Source: Clostridiales bacterium
GTDB lineage: Bacteria > Bacillota > Clostridia > Saccharofermentanales > Saccharofermentanaceae
Assembly: GCA_017480325.1 (NCBI GenBank)
Contig: JAFVAY010000013.1
Span: forward strand, 1-64,000
DNA: 64,000 nt
Direction of reading: 5' to 3'
Shown: positions 34,190-42,348 of the stretch, piece by piece
Layout of the letters: every line of letters begins with the position of its first letter
How positions within the stretch are numbered: the first letter of the stretch is position 1
Made by a program: the position numbers and the translations under genes
The notes under the pieces: generated by a model
Told to the model about the DNA's origin: nothing
Seen by the model: the letters and a program-made list of their open reading frames with translations, nothing else
Database searches by the model: none

Positions 34190-34934
34190 TAACAGTAAGA
34201 ATCCTTCTCACAACTCTTCCATAGAGAAGAAGCAGATGATAGGACCTCAGCTGAACTTCGCATGCTCCGAGGCATATAAGCTTCTTCGAACCAACCTGAT
34301 GTTCTCATTCCCTGCAGAGGAGTCCTGCCATGTTATAGGTGTTACCTCTACATTCCAGGGTGAGGGTAAATCTCTGACATCCATCAATCTCGCATATACG
34401 CTGGCTGAGGCTAAGAATAAGGTCCTTCTTATCGAGAGTGACATGAGAATTCCTAACCACGCCGCACGACTTAATCTTAAGCCTACGCCTGGACTTTCTA
34501 ATCTTCTAGCGGGACTGGATTCCATCTCAGATGCTATACAGGGCAAAGCTTTCCAGACTTCGCCCAATGAAGCTCCCGTAACTATTGATGTATTAACGGC
34601 AGGAAGTATTCCTCCGAATCCTTCCGAGCTGATGCAGTCCTCCCGAATGAAGTATCTGATCGACACTCTTAAGGAATATTACGATGTGATTGTTTTGGAC
34701 CTTCCTCCGGTTACTGTTGTTACAGATGCACTTATCGCATCTCACCTTACCTCGGGTATGATGGTCGTTGTTAGAAATGAACGTGCTTCCAAGAGAGGTC
34801 TTGCCGAGACTATGAGACAGCTTAAGCAGGTCAATGCCAAGGTCTTGGGCTTTGTCTATACCAATGCGGACATGACAAAGAGTAAGGCTTACGGAAAGTA
34901 CTATAAGAAGGGATATTACAAAGCATACCGCTAG
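34182..34934 (+). CDS. cpsD: Bacterial tyrosine kinase of the CpsD/YwqD type
   Basis: A 250-residue cytoplasmic BY-kinase that autophosphorylates on C-terminal tyrosines when bound to CpsC. Walker A is FQGEGKSLTSINLA, Walker A' is VLLIESDMRIP, and Walker B is VIVLDLPPV. The C-terminus is a tyrosine cluster, YGKYYKKGYYKAYR, as in the family. Overlap with cpsC and 11-bp spacing to cpsB show one operon. Confidence 0.93.
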   Translation: MANNSKNPSHNSSIEKKQMIGPQLNFACSEAYKLLRTNLMFSFPAEESCHVIGVTSTFQGEGKSLTSINLAYTLAEAKNKVLLIESDMRIPNHAARLNLKPTPGLSNLLAGLDSISDAIQGKAFQTSPNEAPVTIDVLTAGSIPPNPSELMQSSRMKYLIDTLKEYYDVIVLDLPPVTVVTDALIASHLTSGMMVVVRNERASKRGLAETMRQLKQVNAKVLGFVYTNADMTKSKAYGKYYKKGYYKAYR

Positions 34935-34945
34935 AGGGGTTCGTT

Positions 34946-35686
34946 GTGCTTGACTTTCACTCACATCTTATACCTGGAGTAGATGACGGCAGCAGGAATG
35001 TCGCCATGTCGGTAGCTATGCTCGATATGTGGAGAGAGCAGGGCTTTGACTATATATGTGCCACTCCCCACTTCTATGCCGATGTAAACACCCCTTCAAG
35101 ATTCCTGGAGAAAAGATTTCTCGCTTACGGCGAGCTTATGGATGAGCTTAATAAGGCTCCCGGAGGAGCAAAAGCCTATCCTGGTATTTTTCTCGGTGCA
35201 GAGGTGCACTACTTCAGAGGCTTAAGCTCCTGCGAGGACATAAACAAGCTTTGCCTTCAGGGGACCAACCTGCTTCTTGTGGAGATGCCCTTTCACTCCT
35301 GGTCAGACTATATGATAAGAGAGATTAACGAATTGTCCTCCTTAGGCATCGTTCCCGTTGCAGCCCATATCGAGAGGTACCTGTCCATACAGACGGAATC
35401 AAAGCTTAATGATCTTCTCGACACAGGTATTCTTATACAGTGCAATGCGGAATTCTTCTTAACCTTCGGGACAAGGCGCAAGGCTCTTCGTATGCTTAAG
35501 GAAGGCAGAATACAATTCCTGGGCTCCGATGCACATAATCTTACGTCCCGGGCGCCGAATCTGGGAGATGCGATTAAGCTGATAGAGAAGAAGCTCGGAA
35601 GTGATGCCTTATCCGATATAAGGGATAACGAGGATAATATAATAGAGGCTCGAAGGATCTACTTCGAGAGGGGAGGCGTGGCATGA
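34946..35686 (+). CDS. cpsB: PHP-type protein-tyrosine phosphatase (CpsB/YwqE)
   Basis: A 246-residue metal-dependent phosphatase that removes phosphate from CpsD. The metal-binding motifs are DFHSHLIPGVDDGS at the N-terminus, ATPHFY, AHIERY and GSDAHNLTSRAPN. The start is GTG at 34946 behind a GAGGGG ribosome site. Its end overlaps the sortase gene by 4 bp (ATGA), so phosphatase and sortase are coupled. Confidence 0.93.
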   Translation: MLDFHSHLIPGVDDGSRNVAMSVAMLDMWREQGFDYICATPHFYADVNTPSRFLEKRFLAYGELMDELNKAPGGAKAYPGIFLGAEVHYFRGLSSCEDINKLCLQGTNLLLVEMPFHSWSDYMIREINELSSLGIVPVAAHIERYLSIQTESKLNDLLDTGILIQCNAEFFLTFGTRRKALRMLKEGRIQFLGSDAHNLTSRAPNLGDAIKLIEKKLGSDALSDIRDNEDNIIEARRIYFERGGVA

Positions 35687-36480
35687 AGCAGAAGCTGCGC
35701 ATGATCCTGGGCTTTGTCCTTATAGGCGTGGCGGTCTTCGCCGGAGTAAGATTCTTTCTCGATGTATACTCTCCGACTAATGTTAAGACTGAGCAGTTAG
35801 GACCTGCCGTCACCGCTACCGCGCCGACTGCACCTGCTGTTAATAACAATGACACCTCATCCTACGATCTGGCTCCTGTAGAGGCAGAGGATATCCCGAC
35901 AGTGGACTTCGCCTCATTGCAGGCCATTAATCCTGATATCTATGCGTGGATCGAGATCCCCGGAACCGATATATCCTACCCCGTAGTACAGCATCCTACC
36001 AATGACAGATACTACTTAAGGACCAATTCTGACGGCAATTACTCCGCCGGAGGGGCGATCTTCTCTGAAGCCACATACAATTCAAAGGATTTTAATGACC
36101 CTGTAACCATACTATATGGACACCATATGAACGCTGGGGATATAATGTTTGGACATCTGCAGGAGTTTTATTCTGATCCGGATTTCCTTGCCGAGGACAA
36201 TCATATCAGGATATACACTGCTGACGGTATGCAGGAATATGCGGTCTTCGCGGCAGTGCCATATGACAGATCACATATCTTGTATTATAATGATATGAGT
36301 GATTCTGTGATCTATCAGACTTTTATGCAGTCTATACTGTCCATAAGAGAGCTTGGTTCTTATATAAATGAGGCCCATGCACCCCAGGATCCGGCCGAGG
36401 ACAAGGTCCTCATATTATCGACTTGCCTTATAGGCAACAACACACGTCGCTTTTTGGTCTTGGCAACGAGAGTTGACTGA
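35683..36480 (+). CDS. srtB: Class B sortase
   Basis: A 265-residue membrane-anchored transpeptidase (membrane segment about 7-27) that cleaves a sorting signal and links the protein to peptidoglycan. The sortase domain starts near residue 75; His147 (LYGHHM), Cys248 (LILSTCL) and Arg256 (NTRRFLV) form the active site. The phrase YAWIEIPGTDISYPVVQ is a class B hallmark. The next gene encodes a small secreted protein with a C-terminal sorting-like signal, its probable substrate. Confidence 0.92.
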   Translation: MKQKLRMILGFVLIGVAVFAGVRFFLDVYSPTNVKTEQLGPAVTATAPTAPAVNNNDTSSYDLAPVEAEDIPTVDFASLQAINPDIYAWIEIPGTDISYPVVQHPTNDRYYLRTNSDGNYSAGGAIFSEATYNSKDFNDPVTILYGHHMNAGDIMFGHLQEFYSDPDFLAEDNHIRIYTADGMQEYAVFAAVPYDRSHILYYNDMSDSVIYQTFMQSILSIRELGSYINEAHAPQDPAEDKVLILSTCLIGNNTRRFLVLATRVD

Positions 36481-36521
36481 CCAATGTATATAGGCGAAAT
36501 ATTATGAAAGGAGATATGCTG

Positions 36522-37169
36522 ATGAAGAAGTTAGTCTCAACCATGATCGCGTTCGCGCTCGTATTCGCACTTGCAATTCCTGCATTTGCTGCTTCGAGCC
36601 CTTCGTCATCTAGTGGTTCGGATGTCGTAACAAGTGCAACATCTTCTGTTCAGGGCCAGAACGTTGGTATCAACGCTGCTAACCCTACAGACGCTCAGCT
36701 CGCTGCTGCTCAGGCTGCTGCTGCTGAGATCGCTGGCGATACAGCTTACACACTTGATTATGCTGATGTTGAAGTATATGACGCTAACGGCAATGTCGTT
36801 TCTGCTGATTATTTTGCTAACAACTCTGCTCTTCTTGTAACGTTTGTTCGTAACGATGCTTCTGAAGTACTTGCAGTTCTTTATTGGAACGAAGCTACAC
36901 AGTCATTTGATTCTGCTGCTTTCACGCAGGATGGTAACATTGTAAATGCTACTTTCACACATCTTTGCCTGATCACCTTCGTTGTTAAGGATGCCAGTGC
37001 TACAGCTGCCGCTGCTGACGACGCTGCTACTACAGCTACTGCCGCTGAGGGAACATCTGCACAGACAGGCTATACAGCAATTGTATGGGCTGTTGTTGCT
37101 ATCGTTGCCGTCGCCGGTGCTGCCATTTGCTTCAAGACATCCAAGAAGTCGGCAGTATCTGCTGCCTGA
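36522..37169 (+). CDS. Small secreted protein, probable sortase B substrate
   Basis: The start at 36522 is chosen because AAAGGAG (36507-36513) lies 8 bases ahead; an upstream ATG at 36504 would place the ribosome site inside the gene. The 215-residue product has a signal peptide ending AIPAFAAS, a Ser/Ala-rich region, and a beta domain of about 90 residues (YADVEVYDANGNVVSADYF, then LAVLYWNEATQSFDS). The C-terminus has SAQTGYTAIVW, a hydrophobic stretch and then FKTSKKSAVSAA, which is the layout of a cell-wall sorting signal with SAQTG as recognition site. Codon use is strikingly biased (GCT, GTT, AAC), suggesting high expression. Terminator at 37215. Confidence 0.8.
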   Translation: MKKLVSTMIAFALVFALAIPAFAASSPSSSSGSDVVTSATSSVQGQNVGINAANPTDAQLAAAQAAAAEIAGDTAYTLDYADVEVYDANGNVVSADYFANNSALLVTFVRNDASEVLAVLYWNEATQSFDSAAFTQDGNIVNATFTHLCLITFVVKDASATAAAADDAATTATAAEGTSAQTGYTAIVWAVVAIVAVAGAAICFKTSKKSAVSAA

Positions 37170-37214
37170 CGCTTGACGCAAATGTTCTGTTAATACATTT
37201 TGCTGACAGCAACC

Positions 37215-37248
37215 GCCCCGAGATTCTGCAGAACCTCGGGGCTTTTTA
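37215..37248 (+). terminator. Intrinsic terminator of the Cps/sortase operon
   Basis: GCCCCGAG pairs with CTCGGGGC, with the inner palindrome TTCTGCAGAA, followed by five T residues. A strong plus-strand terminator after the sortase substrate gene. Confidence 0.9.
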
Positions 37249-37278
37249 TATCTCGATTATAAATTTACAGAAATATCC

Positions 37279-38340
37279 TTATGTCGGCTCGTAGAAGGTA
37301 TCTACCACCATAGCCTGAAGTGCATCCTCATCTACGTAGAACTCCATGAACCTGTCACCCTCTACAGAGGTGCCCTCGGGAACTATTATGGCCTCTTCCC
37401 CATATTCATTAAAGCGATCCGTCAACTCCTCCAGCCTGTCTGTGGTCATATCGGTAACCATATAGTCTGACAGGGCCGAGAAAGCCCTCAGCTCGAAGTC
37501 GGGATCAGCATCGAAGGCTTCACCCAGTGCTTCCATAAGAGCCACGATATAGGTGCGCTGACGTCTCATTCTGGCGATATTGGTAGCATCATCCGTCATA
37601 GACATACGGGATCTGACGAAGGTCAGGGCGTGATCCCCCTGAAGATGGACCGTCTGCCCCATAACGAGAGTGTCATCCACACCTTCGAAGTTATCCTCTA
37701 TAAGAACATCCACACCGCCTACAAGATCATTAAAGATCGGCACAGCACTCATGGTAACAGATACATAATTATTAATATCTGAATCGTACAGAAGCCTTGA
37801 GACGGCATAAACCGTATCCCTGCAGCTGTCCTGACCGCCTGTTCCGTAGGTATGAGACAGGGCAATCTGGAGATTAACTATACCTACATACTGTCCATAG
37901 GCATCATACTTACGTATCCCGGTCATGGTATCACGATTGATCTGAATTATGCGGTAGGTCTTATTGGTGTTATCGAACACTACTACAAGTAACAGGTCAG
38001 ACTGACTGTTATTACGATGGGTTGAGGTCTCCTCCTGCTCCAGCTCGAAGTCGTCGGTTCCTATGACCAGCAACGTGTCTATATCGTCCCTGTATCTGTA
38101 CTCTACACCGTCATAAAGGATCAGTCTGTCTGCCGTAGGGGACTCTGAATCAGGATCCACGGTCTGCTGGAAGGTAGGTGCCGCGGGAGATGATTCCGCA
38201 GGTCCTTCCGATGTAACTCCCGACGGATCCTCATAGTCTCGGATGTGAGTATAAACAGCCACTCCGGCAGCCAATACGACCACACCTATAACAGCGGCCG
38301 CCATTCCGATATTCTTCTTAGAGAGTTTCTTCATCTTCAT
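37279..38340 (-). CDS. LytR-CpsA-Psr (LCP) glycopolymer ligase
   Basis: A 353-residue enzyme that transfers wall glycopolymers from lipid carrier to peptidoglycan. One membrane segment (about 11-31) and a Ser/Pro-rich tether precede the LCP domain: LLVIGTDDF, SQSDLLLVVVFD, IIQINRDTMTGI, LVGGVDVLIEDNF and HLQGDHALTFVRSR, with the following ARMRRQR basic helix. All expected pyrophosphate-binding Arg and Asp positions appear present. It overlaps the HD-GYP gene by 4 bp (start at 38340, HD-GYP stop at 38337), so it is translated with a cyclic-di-GMP phosphodiesterase. Confidence 0.92.
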   Translation of the reverse strand: MKMKKLSKKNIGMAAAVIGVVVLAAGVAVYTHIRDYEDPSGVTSEGPAESSPAAPTFQQTVDPDSESPTADRLILYDGVEYRYRDDIDTLLVIGTDDFELEQEETSTHRNNSQSDLLLVVVFDNTNKTYRIIQINRDTMTGIRKYDAYGQYVGIVNLQIALSHTYGTGGQDSCRDTVYAVSRLLYDSDINNYVSVTMSAVPIFNDLVGGVDVLIEDNFEGVDDTLVMGQTVHLQGDHALTFVRSRMSMTDDATNIARMRRQRTYIVALMEALGEAFDADPDFELRAFSALSDYMVTDMTTDRLEELTDRFNEYGEEAIIVPEGTSVEGDRFMEFYVDEDALQAMVVDTFYEPT

Positions 38341-40058
38341 ACGCTCTTATAATACTCCTCCAAGCGAGGTCTTGCATTCTCGTAGATATGTTTCAGAGCA
38401 GGATCAAACTGCGTCCCCATCCCCTCCAGGATTATGCGGTTTGCCTTCTCATAGTCATAGGCCTCCTTATAGATGCGCTTACTGACGAGAGCGTCATACA
38501 CATCGGCAATAGCCATTATCCTTGCCTCCAGAGGAATTTCCTCTCCTTTAAGACGATCCGGATAGCCTGAGCCGTCCCAACGCTCGTGATGATAATGCGC
38601 CACATTCTCCGCTAAGACCTTGAAGTCCTCATCATCAGTGTTCTTAAGTATCTCATGTATAACTCTGGCGCCCTCGGCGGCGTGCATCTTCATCTTCTCG
38701 TATTCCTCAGGCTCGAATCTTCCCGGCTTACGGAGTATGACATCATCGACGGCTATCTTACCGAGATCGTGCATAGGCGCCGCCTTTATTATGTTCCTGC
38801 AGAAGCTGTCACTGAGCTTAAGCTCTCCATCCTTAAGTATCTCGTCCACAAGTATCCTTACGCCCTCGCTGGTACGTCTGATGTGACCGCCTGTAGAGTT
38901 GTCACGACTCTCGACCATAACGGCAAGGCTCATGATCAGGTTATCGTGCATCTGAATGATATGCTCCGTCTTCTGCCTAACCTCCCGCTGAAGATCCTCG
39001 TTATAGTTATCAAGAAGTCTGATATACCTCTTATTCTCGGTATCATCTGTGAAGGTAACAAGATAGCCGCGCTTGCGGTTGCCGTCATAAAGGTATGATA
39101 CCGTGACATTATAATACCTGTCGTCATCATGACTTCCGTGTACATCGTGATCGTGCACTGTCAGGGTATAGGCATTACTTTTGCTATCCGGATCAGACTT
39201 AAAGTCCTCCAGGAAGTGACGGATCTTTCTCTCGGCGGGCTTATAGCCGAAGGTCTCATCAACTGCGATATCATTAAGCTCCGGCACGAGCCTTCGGGCT
39301 ACCTCGTTACTTCCTAAGTATCTGTACTTAAAGTCGAAGGATATATAGCCGATACCCTTCTCGTGAACCATGGAATCGATGGCTGTATTACCCACATCAT
39401 AAAGATTCATCCTATATGCGATAAGAAGATATGTAACCTGAGCTATGAGATATCCGATGACAAGAAGATCCATGTTACTTACGATCTTTTTCCCGATAAA
39501 GTAACTGATCAGGCATATAACATTCGGTATCACCAGAAGCAGCAGTATCCTTCTGGGAACGTCCTTTTTCCTGAACCAGGAATAAATAATGGTAACAATT
39601 CCTGCCAGGAAAAATAGGCACAGAATTACATAATATACTGTGTGAAGCACTCCGTATTCCTTAATAAGTACGGGGGTGCCGTTAACTATATCCATCGTAA
39701 CGCTCTTATAGAAATAAGGCTTATAGCCTATGGTCAGAACGAATATATAGACCAATGTGCTCACCGCGAACATCAGCGTTCTTACCCACTTGTGAAGGTC
39801 GATCTTACACAGATTGAATATACTTAAGGCTATAAAAAGCTGCAGAAAGCTTCCTCCGATATAAACTATCTTCGTGGAGGTCAGAGCCCCCTCCAGCGTC
39901 TTGGACAAAGAGATCAACGCATAGCCTAAGCATGCTACAGGCACCAATGTGAATATTATGGTAAGGTTCACGTCAAAATGCTTATGCCAGATGTAGACAT
40001 AGGCAGCCGACAGAAGCAGCGAGACTATAAGAACGATGATGTAAAATATCGATGTCAA
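38337..40058 (-). CDS. Membrane-bound HD-GYP cyclic-di-GMP phosphodiesterase
   Basis: A 573-residue protein. Seven membrane segments (about 2-217) resemble the 7TM sensor module of some histidine kinases; a PAS-like domain (about 228-345) follows, then a short coiled coil and the HD-GYP domain (about 370-565). The metal-binding HD is at 430-431 in PMHDLGKIAVDD, and the HHExxDGxGYP signature is complete at 490-500. Such proteins hydrolyse cyclic di-GMP to pGpG or GMP. Its end overlaps the LCP ligase start, linking second-messenger breakdown to glycopolymer attachment. Confidence 0.93.
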   Translation of the reverse strand: MTSIFYIIVLIVSLLLSAAYVYIWHKHFDVNLTIIFTLVPVACLGYALISLSKTLEGALTSTKIVYIGGSFLQLFIALSIFNLCKIDLHKWVRTLMFAVSTLVYIFVLTIGYKPYFYKSVTMDIVNGTPVLIKEYGVLHTVYYVILCLFFLAGIVTIIYSWFRKKDVPRRILLLLVIPNVICLISYFIGKKIVSNMDLLVIGYLIAQVTYLLIAYRMNLYDVGNTAIDSMVHEKGIGYISFDFKYRYLGSNEVARRLVPELNDIAVDETFGYKPAERKIRHFLEDFKSDPDSKSNAYTLTVHDHDVHGSHDDDRYYNVTVSYLYDGNRKRGYLVTFTDDTENKRYIRLLDNYNEDLQREVRQKTEHIIQMHDNLIMSLAVMVESRDNSTGGHIRRTSEGVRILVDEILKDGELKLSDSFCRNIIKAAPMHDLGKIAVDDVILRKPGRFEPEEYEKMKMHAAEGARVIHEILKNTDDEDFKVLAENVAHYHHERWDGSGYPDRLKGEEIPLEARIMAIADVYDALVSKRIYKEAYDYEKANRIILEGMGTQFDPALKHIYENARPRLEEYYKSV

Positions 40059-40070
40059 GTCGGCTCCTCC

Positions 40071-40805
40071 TTAAGCTCCTGCGATATCAATACTGATGTT
40101 TCCCGTATCAACGTCTATCTCGCATACACCGTCTCCGCCTCCGGAAGGAACGTCGACATCACCCATATCCGTATGGGCCTCGAAAGTCTTATTCGTCAGA
40201 AGTGTACCGGTTACATCTCCCATATCGTTTGTGATCCTTATAAGCGGAGCGTCACAGGCATTAAGCTTAACATCTCCGACATCAAGATCCAGCTCTATGA
40301 TCTCAAAAGCGATCACATTCTGAAGCTCGATCTCTCCGGCAGAGCAGTCGATCCGTAAGCTTCCGATATTAAGCTCATCCAGCTCTATGCTGCCCTCGGA
40401 AACATTAATAAACAATCTGTCATATTCATCCCCGGGAAGATAGAGCTCGACATATGGATGCTCTGATTCGAGGTCAAAGGGCAGCATATACACCCTGTCG
40501 TCCTCTGCGCTGATGACCAGCGTATCGCCCTCTACCTCTATCTCGTGCGTGACCTCAGAAGGTTCGCAGTAAACTACAGTACAGGTATCATTCTCTGACC
40601 TTCGTACCGTAATATTATCTATAACACAGTCTATCTCAATGCTTGTAAACGTCTCGTCTACTGTCACCTCGTGCGTCTCATACTCTGCGTCATCGAAAGC
40701 AAACAGGACCTCGGCGCCGCCAAGAGCGAAGCCTGTGCCAGCAACTATAGCCCCTGCGACGAAGAATACCAAAGCTACTATCAGACCTTTAACTGCCCTG
40801 CTCAT
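40071..40805 (-). CDS. DUF4097-type membrane-anchored beta-solenoid protein
   Basis: A 244-residue protein with one N-terminal membrane segment (about 7-32) and an extracellular repeat-rich beta domain. The strands follow the DUF4097 pattern: FTSIEIDCVIDNITVRRSE, GSIELDELNIGSLRIDCSAG, MGDVDVPSGGG and DTGNISIDIAGA. Its start overlaps the DUF1700 gene by 4 bp, the standard pairing for these families. Function is not established; such pairs are thought to act in envelope stress responses. Confidence 0.85.
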   Translation of the reverse strand: MSRAVKGLIVALVFFVAGAIVAGTGFALGGAEVLFAFDDAEYETHEVTVDETFTSIEIDCVIDNITVRRSENDTCTVVYCEPSEVTHEIEVEGDTLVISAEDDRVYMLPFDLESEHPYVELYLPGDEYDRLFINVSEGSIELDELNIGSLRIDCSAGEIELQNVIAFEIIELDLDVGDVKLNACDAPLIRITNDMGDVTGTLLTNKTFEAHTDMGDVDVPSGGGDGVCEIDVDTGNISIDIAGA

Positions 40806-41392
40806 GATCTTCCCTCCTTACCGATAAAAAGGGACTTGATACCGAAGACAGTTTTCTTGGTAAGAAAGCCCATGCCTCTTACTAACAAGTTAGTAACCAC
40901 GAAGGCAACTATAGTGAAGGAAACAAGGATCAACGTGACTCCTACAAGCATGATTCCGATGGCAATTCGGCCAGTAATAAACATATATACTGCGACCACC
41001 ACAGATGCCACGGCGGCGATAATAAAAGCGACAGCCACAATATATAAGGACAATACCGCGATCCAGAGCCCGAGGAAAACAGCGAATACTGCGACCAGAA
41101 GCGAAAACCATATAGGGAAACCCACTATCAGAAGAACAATTGCCCAAACAGGGAGCCCCTTCTTCGATGAAGAATTTGCCCTTACGACCTTAGTCAAAGG
41201 TATCTCTGACATTATGTGCTCCACCACATCGTCGACGGAACCGAAGCTGTCGACAGCCTCCTCTTCAGTCATGCCGTTCTCCATACGGCTGTCAATCATC
41301 TCGGAATAGAAAGATAACCTGCCCTCGAGCTCATCCTTAGGCAATCCCGACAGTCTGTTCTCAAGCTGTCCTATAAACTCTTCCCTTTTCAC
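40802..41392 (-). CDS. DUF1700-family membrane protein
   Basis: A 196-residue protein whose N-terminal helical domain (MKREEFIGQLENRLSGLPKDE, then SFYSEMIDSRMENGMTEEEAV) is the DUF1700 hallmark, followed by three or four membrane segments. In most Firmicutes a PadR-type regulator precedes this gene; here none does, and the gene starts behind its own promoter. It overlaps the DUF4097 gene. Confidence 0.9.
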   Translation of the reverse strand: MKREEFIGQLENRLSGLPKDELEGRLSFYSEMIDSRMENGMTEEEAVDSFGSVDDVVEHIMSEIPLTKVVRANSSSKKGLPVWAIVLLIVGFPIWFSLLVAVFAVFLGLWIAVLSLYIVAVAFIIAAVASVVVAVYMFITGRIAIGIMLVGVTLILVSFTIVAFVVTNLLVRGMGFLTKKTVFGIKSLFIGKEGRS

Positions 41393-41430
41393 TGTATACG
41401 CCTCCCAAGGTATTCCACTACAGTTTAAGT

Positions 41431-41459
41431 ATTATACTACACTGAGGTATAATCATTAA
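41431..41459. promoter_or_regulatory. Back-to-back promoters of the divergent DUF1700 and membrane-protein genes
   Basis: Two perfect -10 boxes lie 11 bp apart on opposite strands: minus-strand TATAAT at 41431-41436 (with TTAATG at 41454-41459, 17-bp spacer) and plus-strand TATAAT at 41448-41453. The promoters overlap, so transcription of the two units should interfere. Confidence 0.5.
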
Positions 41460-41487
41460 CATTAAAAGCGACAAGAGGTAAACCACC

Positions 41488-42348
41488 ATGCAGGAACTCG
41501 GAAAAGAGACCACAGGCGTAACGGTAACACGAGTACTATTATCAATTCTGGCATTTTTTCTAATATTTGCCTTCACGGATTCTGTGATCCTCAGCTCCTC
41601 AATTCTTAAGGACAGCTTCTGGAAGGACCTCCTTCATAAAGACGAGATAAGAACTCTCCTGGAGGACGCTCTGAGACCTGAGATGGCAAGAGACCTTCAC
41701 ATCGATGAGGACGATGTCGATGACGATATGCTGGAGGATTATCTGGATCTTGTTTCCGACGACTACGTGGACTTCATAATTAAGGGTGACTCTGTGATCG
41801 ACGAGGATGCTTACTATGACTTCTTTGATGAGTATGAGGATGAGCTTTTCGCTGACTTCGAAGGAAGCGCCCGCGAGCTTGATGATCTGAAGGAGCAGTA
41901 TATAGATGAATTTAAGGACTCCCTTATCGAAGCGCGGGATGACTTCGAGAGCTCCGATAACGCCCCTTTCTGGGAGATGTACACAGATGCCCTTCGTAAT
42001 AACAAGATCGTAATGGCAGTTACGGGAACGCTGATACTGGTCATTATCGCAGTTCTGCTCCTCATTCATAGGAATAAGATGCGCCCCGTCAGAGCCCTGG
42101 GAATAGCTATGGCTTCCTCGGAGTTTATTAATCTTTGTGTCTGGGCATTTTTCCTGTTCGTTGTAAGACTTATCAAGGCTGAGGCAGAAGAAGAATCGGA
42201 TATAATCAAGATACTTCTCGGCTACACAGACAGTTTCTTCATTAGAAGCACACTGATAGTATTGGGCCTGATGCTTATGGGCATCGCCGCCATTATTATC
42301 GGTGCCGTAGGAGTGGGAAGGATTAATAATCAGTCAGAGGAGCTCTGA
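41488..42348 (+). CDS. Membrane protein with acidic extracellular helical domain
   Basis: I do not recognise this 286-residue protein. One membrane segment (about 15-37), an extracellular domain of about 130 residues exceptionally rich in Asp and Glu (HIDEDDVDDDMLEDYLDLVS, then DAYYDFFDEYEDELFADFEG), and three further segments (about 172-191, 208-230, 250-278). An AGAGG ribosome site precedes the ATG. Its last 19 bases overlap the convergent EAL gene. The acidic domain might bind divalent cations. Gene of unknown function, opposite to DUF1700/DUF4097. Confidence 0.8.
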   Translation: MQELGKETTGVTVTRVLLSILAFFLIFAFTDSVILSSSILKDSFWKDLLHKDEIRTLLEDALRPEMARDLHIDEDDVDDDMLEDYLDLVSDDYVDFIIKGDSVIDEDAYYDFFDEYEDELFADFEGSARELDDLKEQYIDEFKDSLIEARDDFESSDNAPFWEMYTDALRNNKIVMAVTGTLILVIIAVLLLIHRNKMRPVRALGIAMASSEFINLCVWAFFLFVVRLIKAEAEEESDIIKILLGYTDSFFIRSTLIVLGLMLMGIAAIIIGAVGVGRINNQSEEL

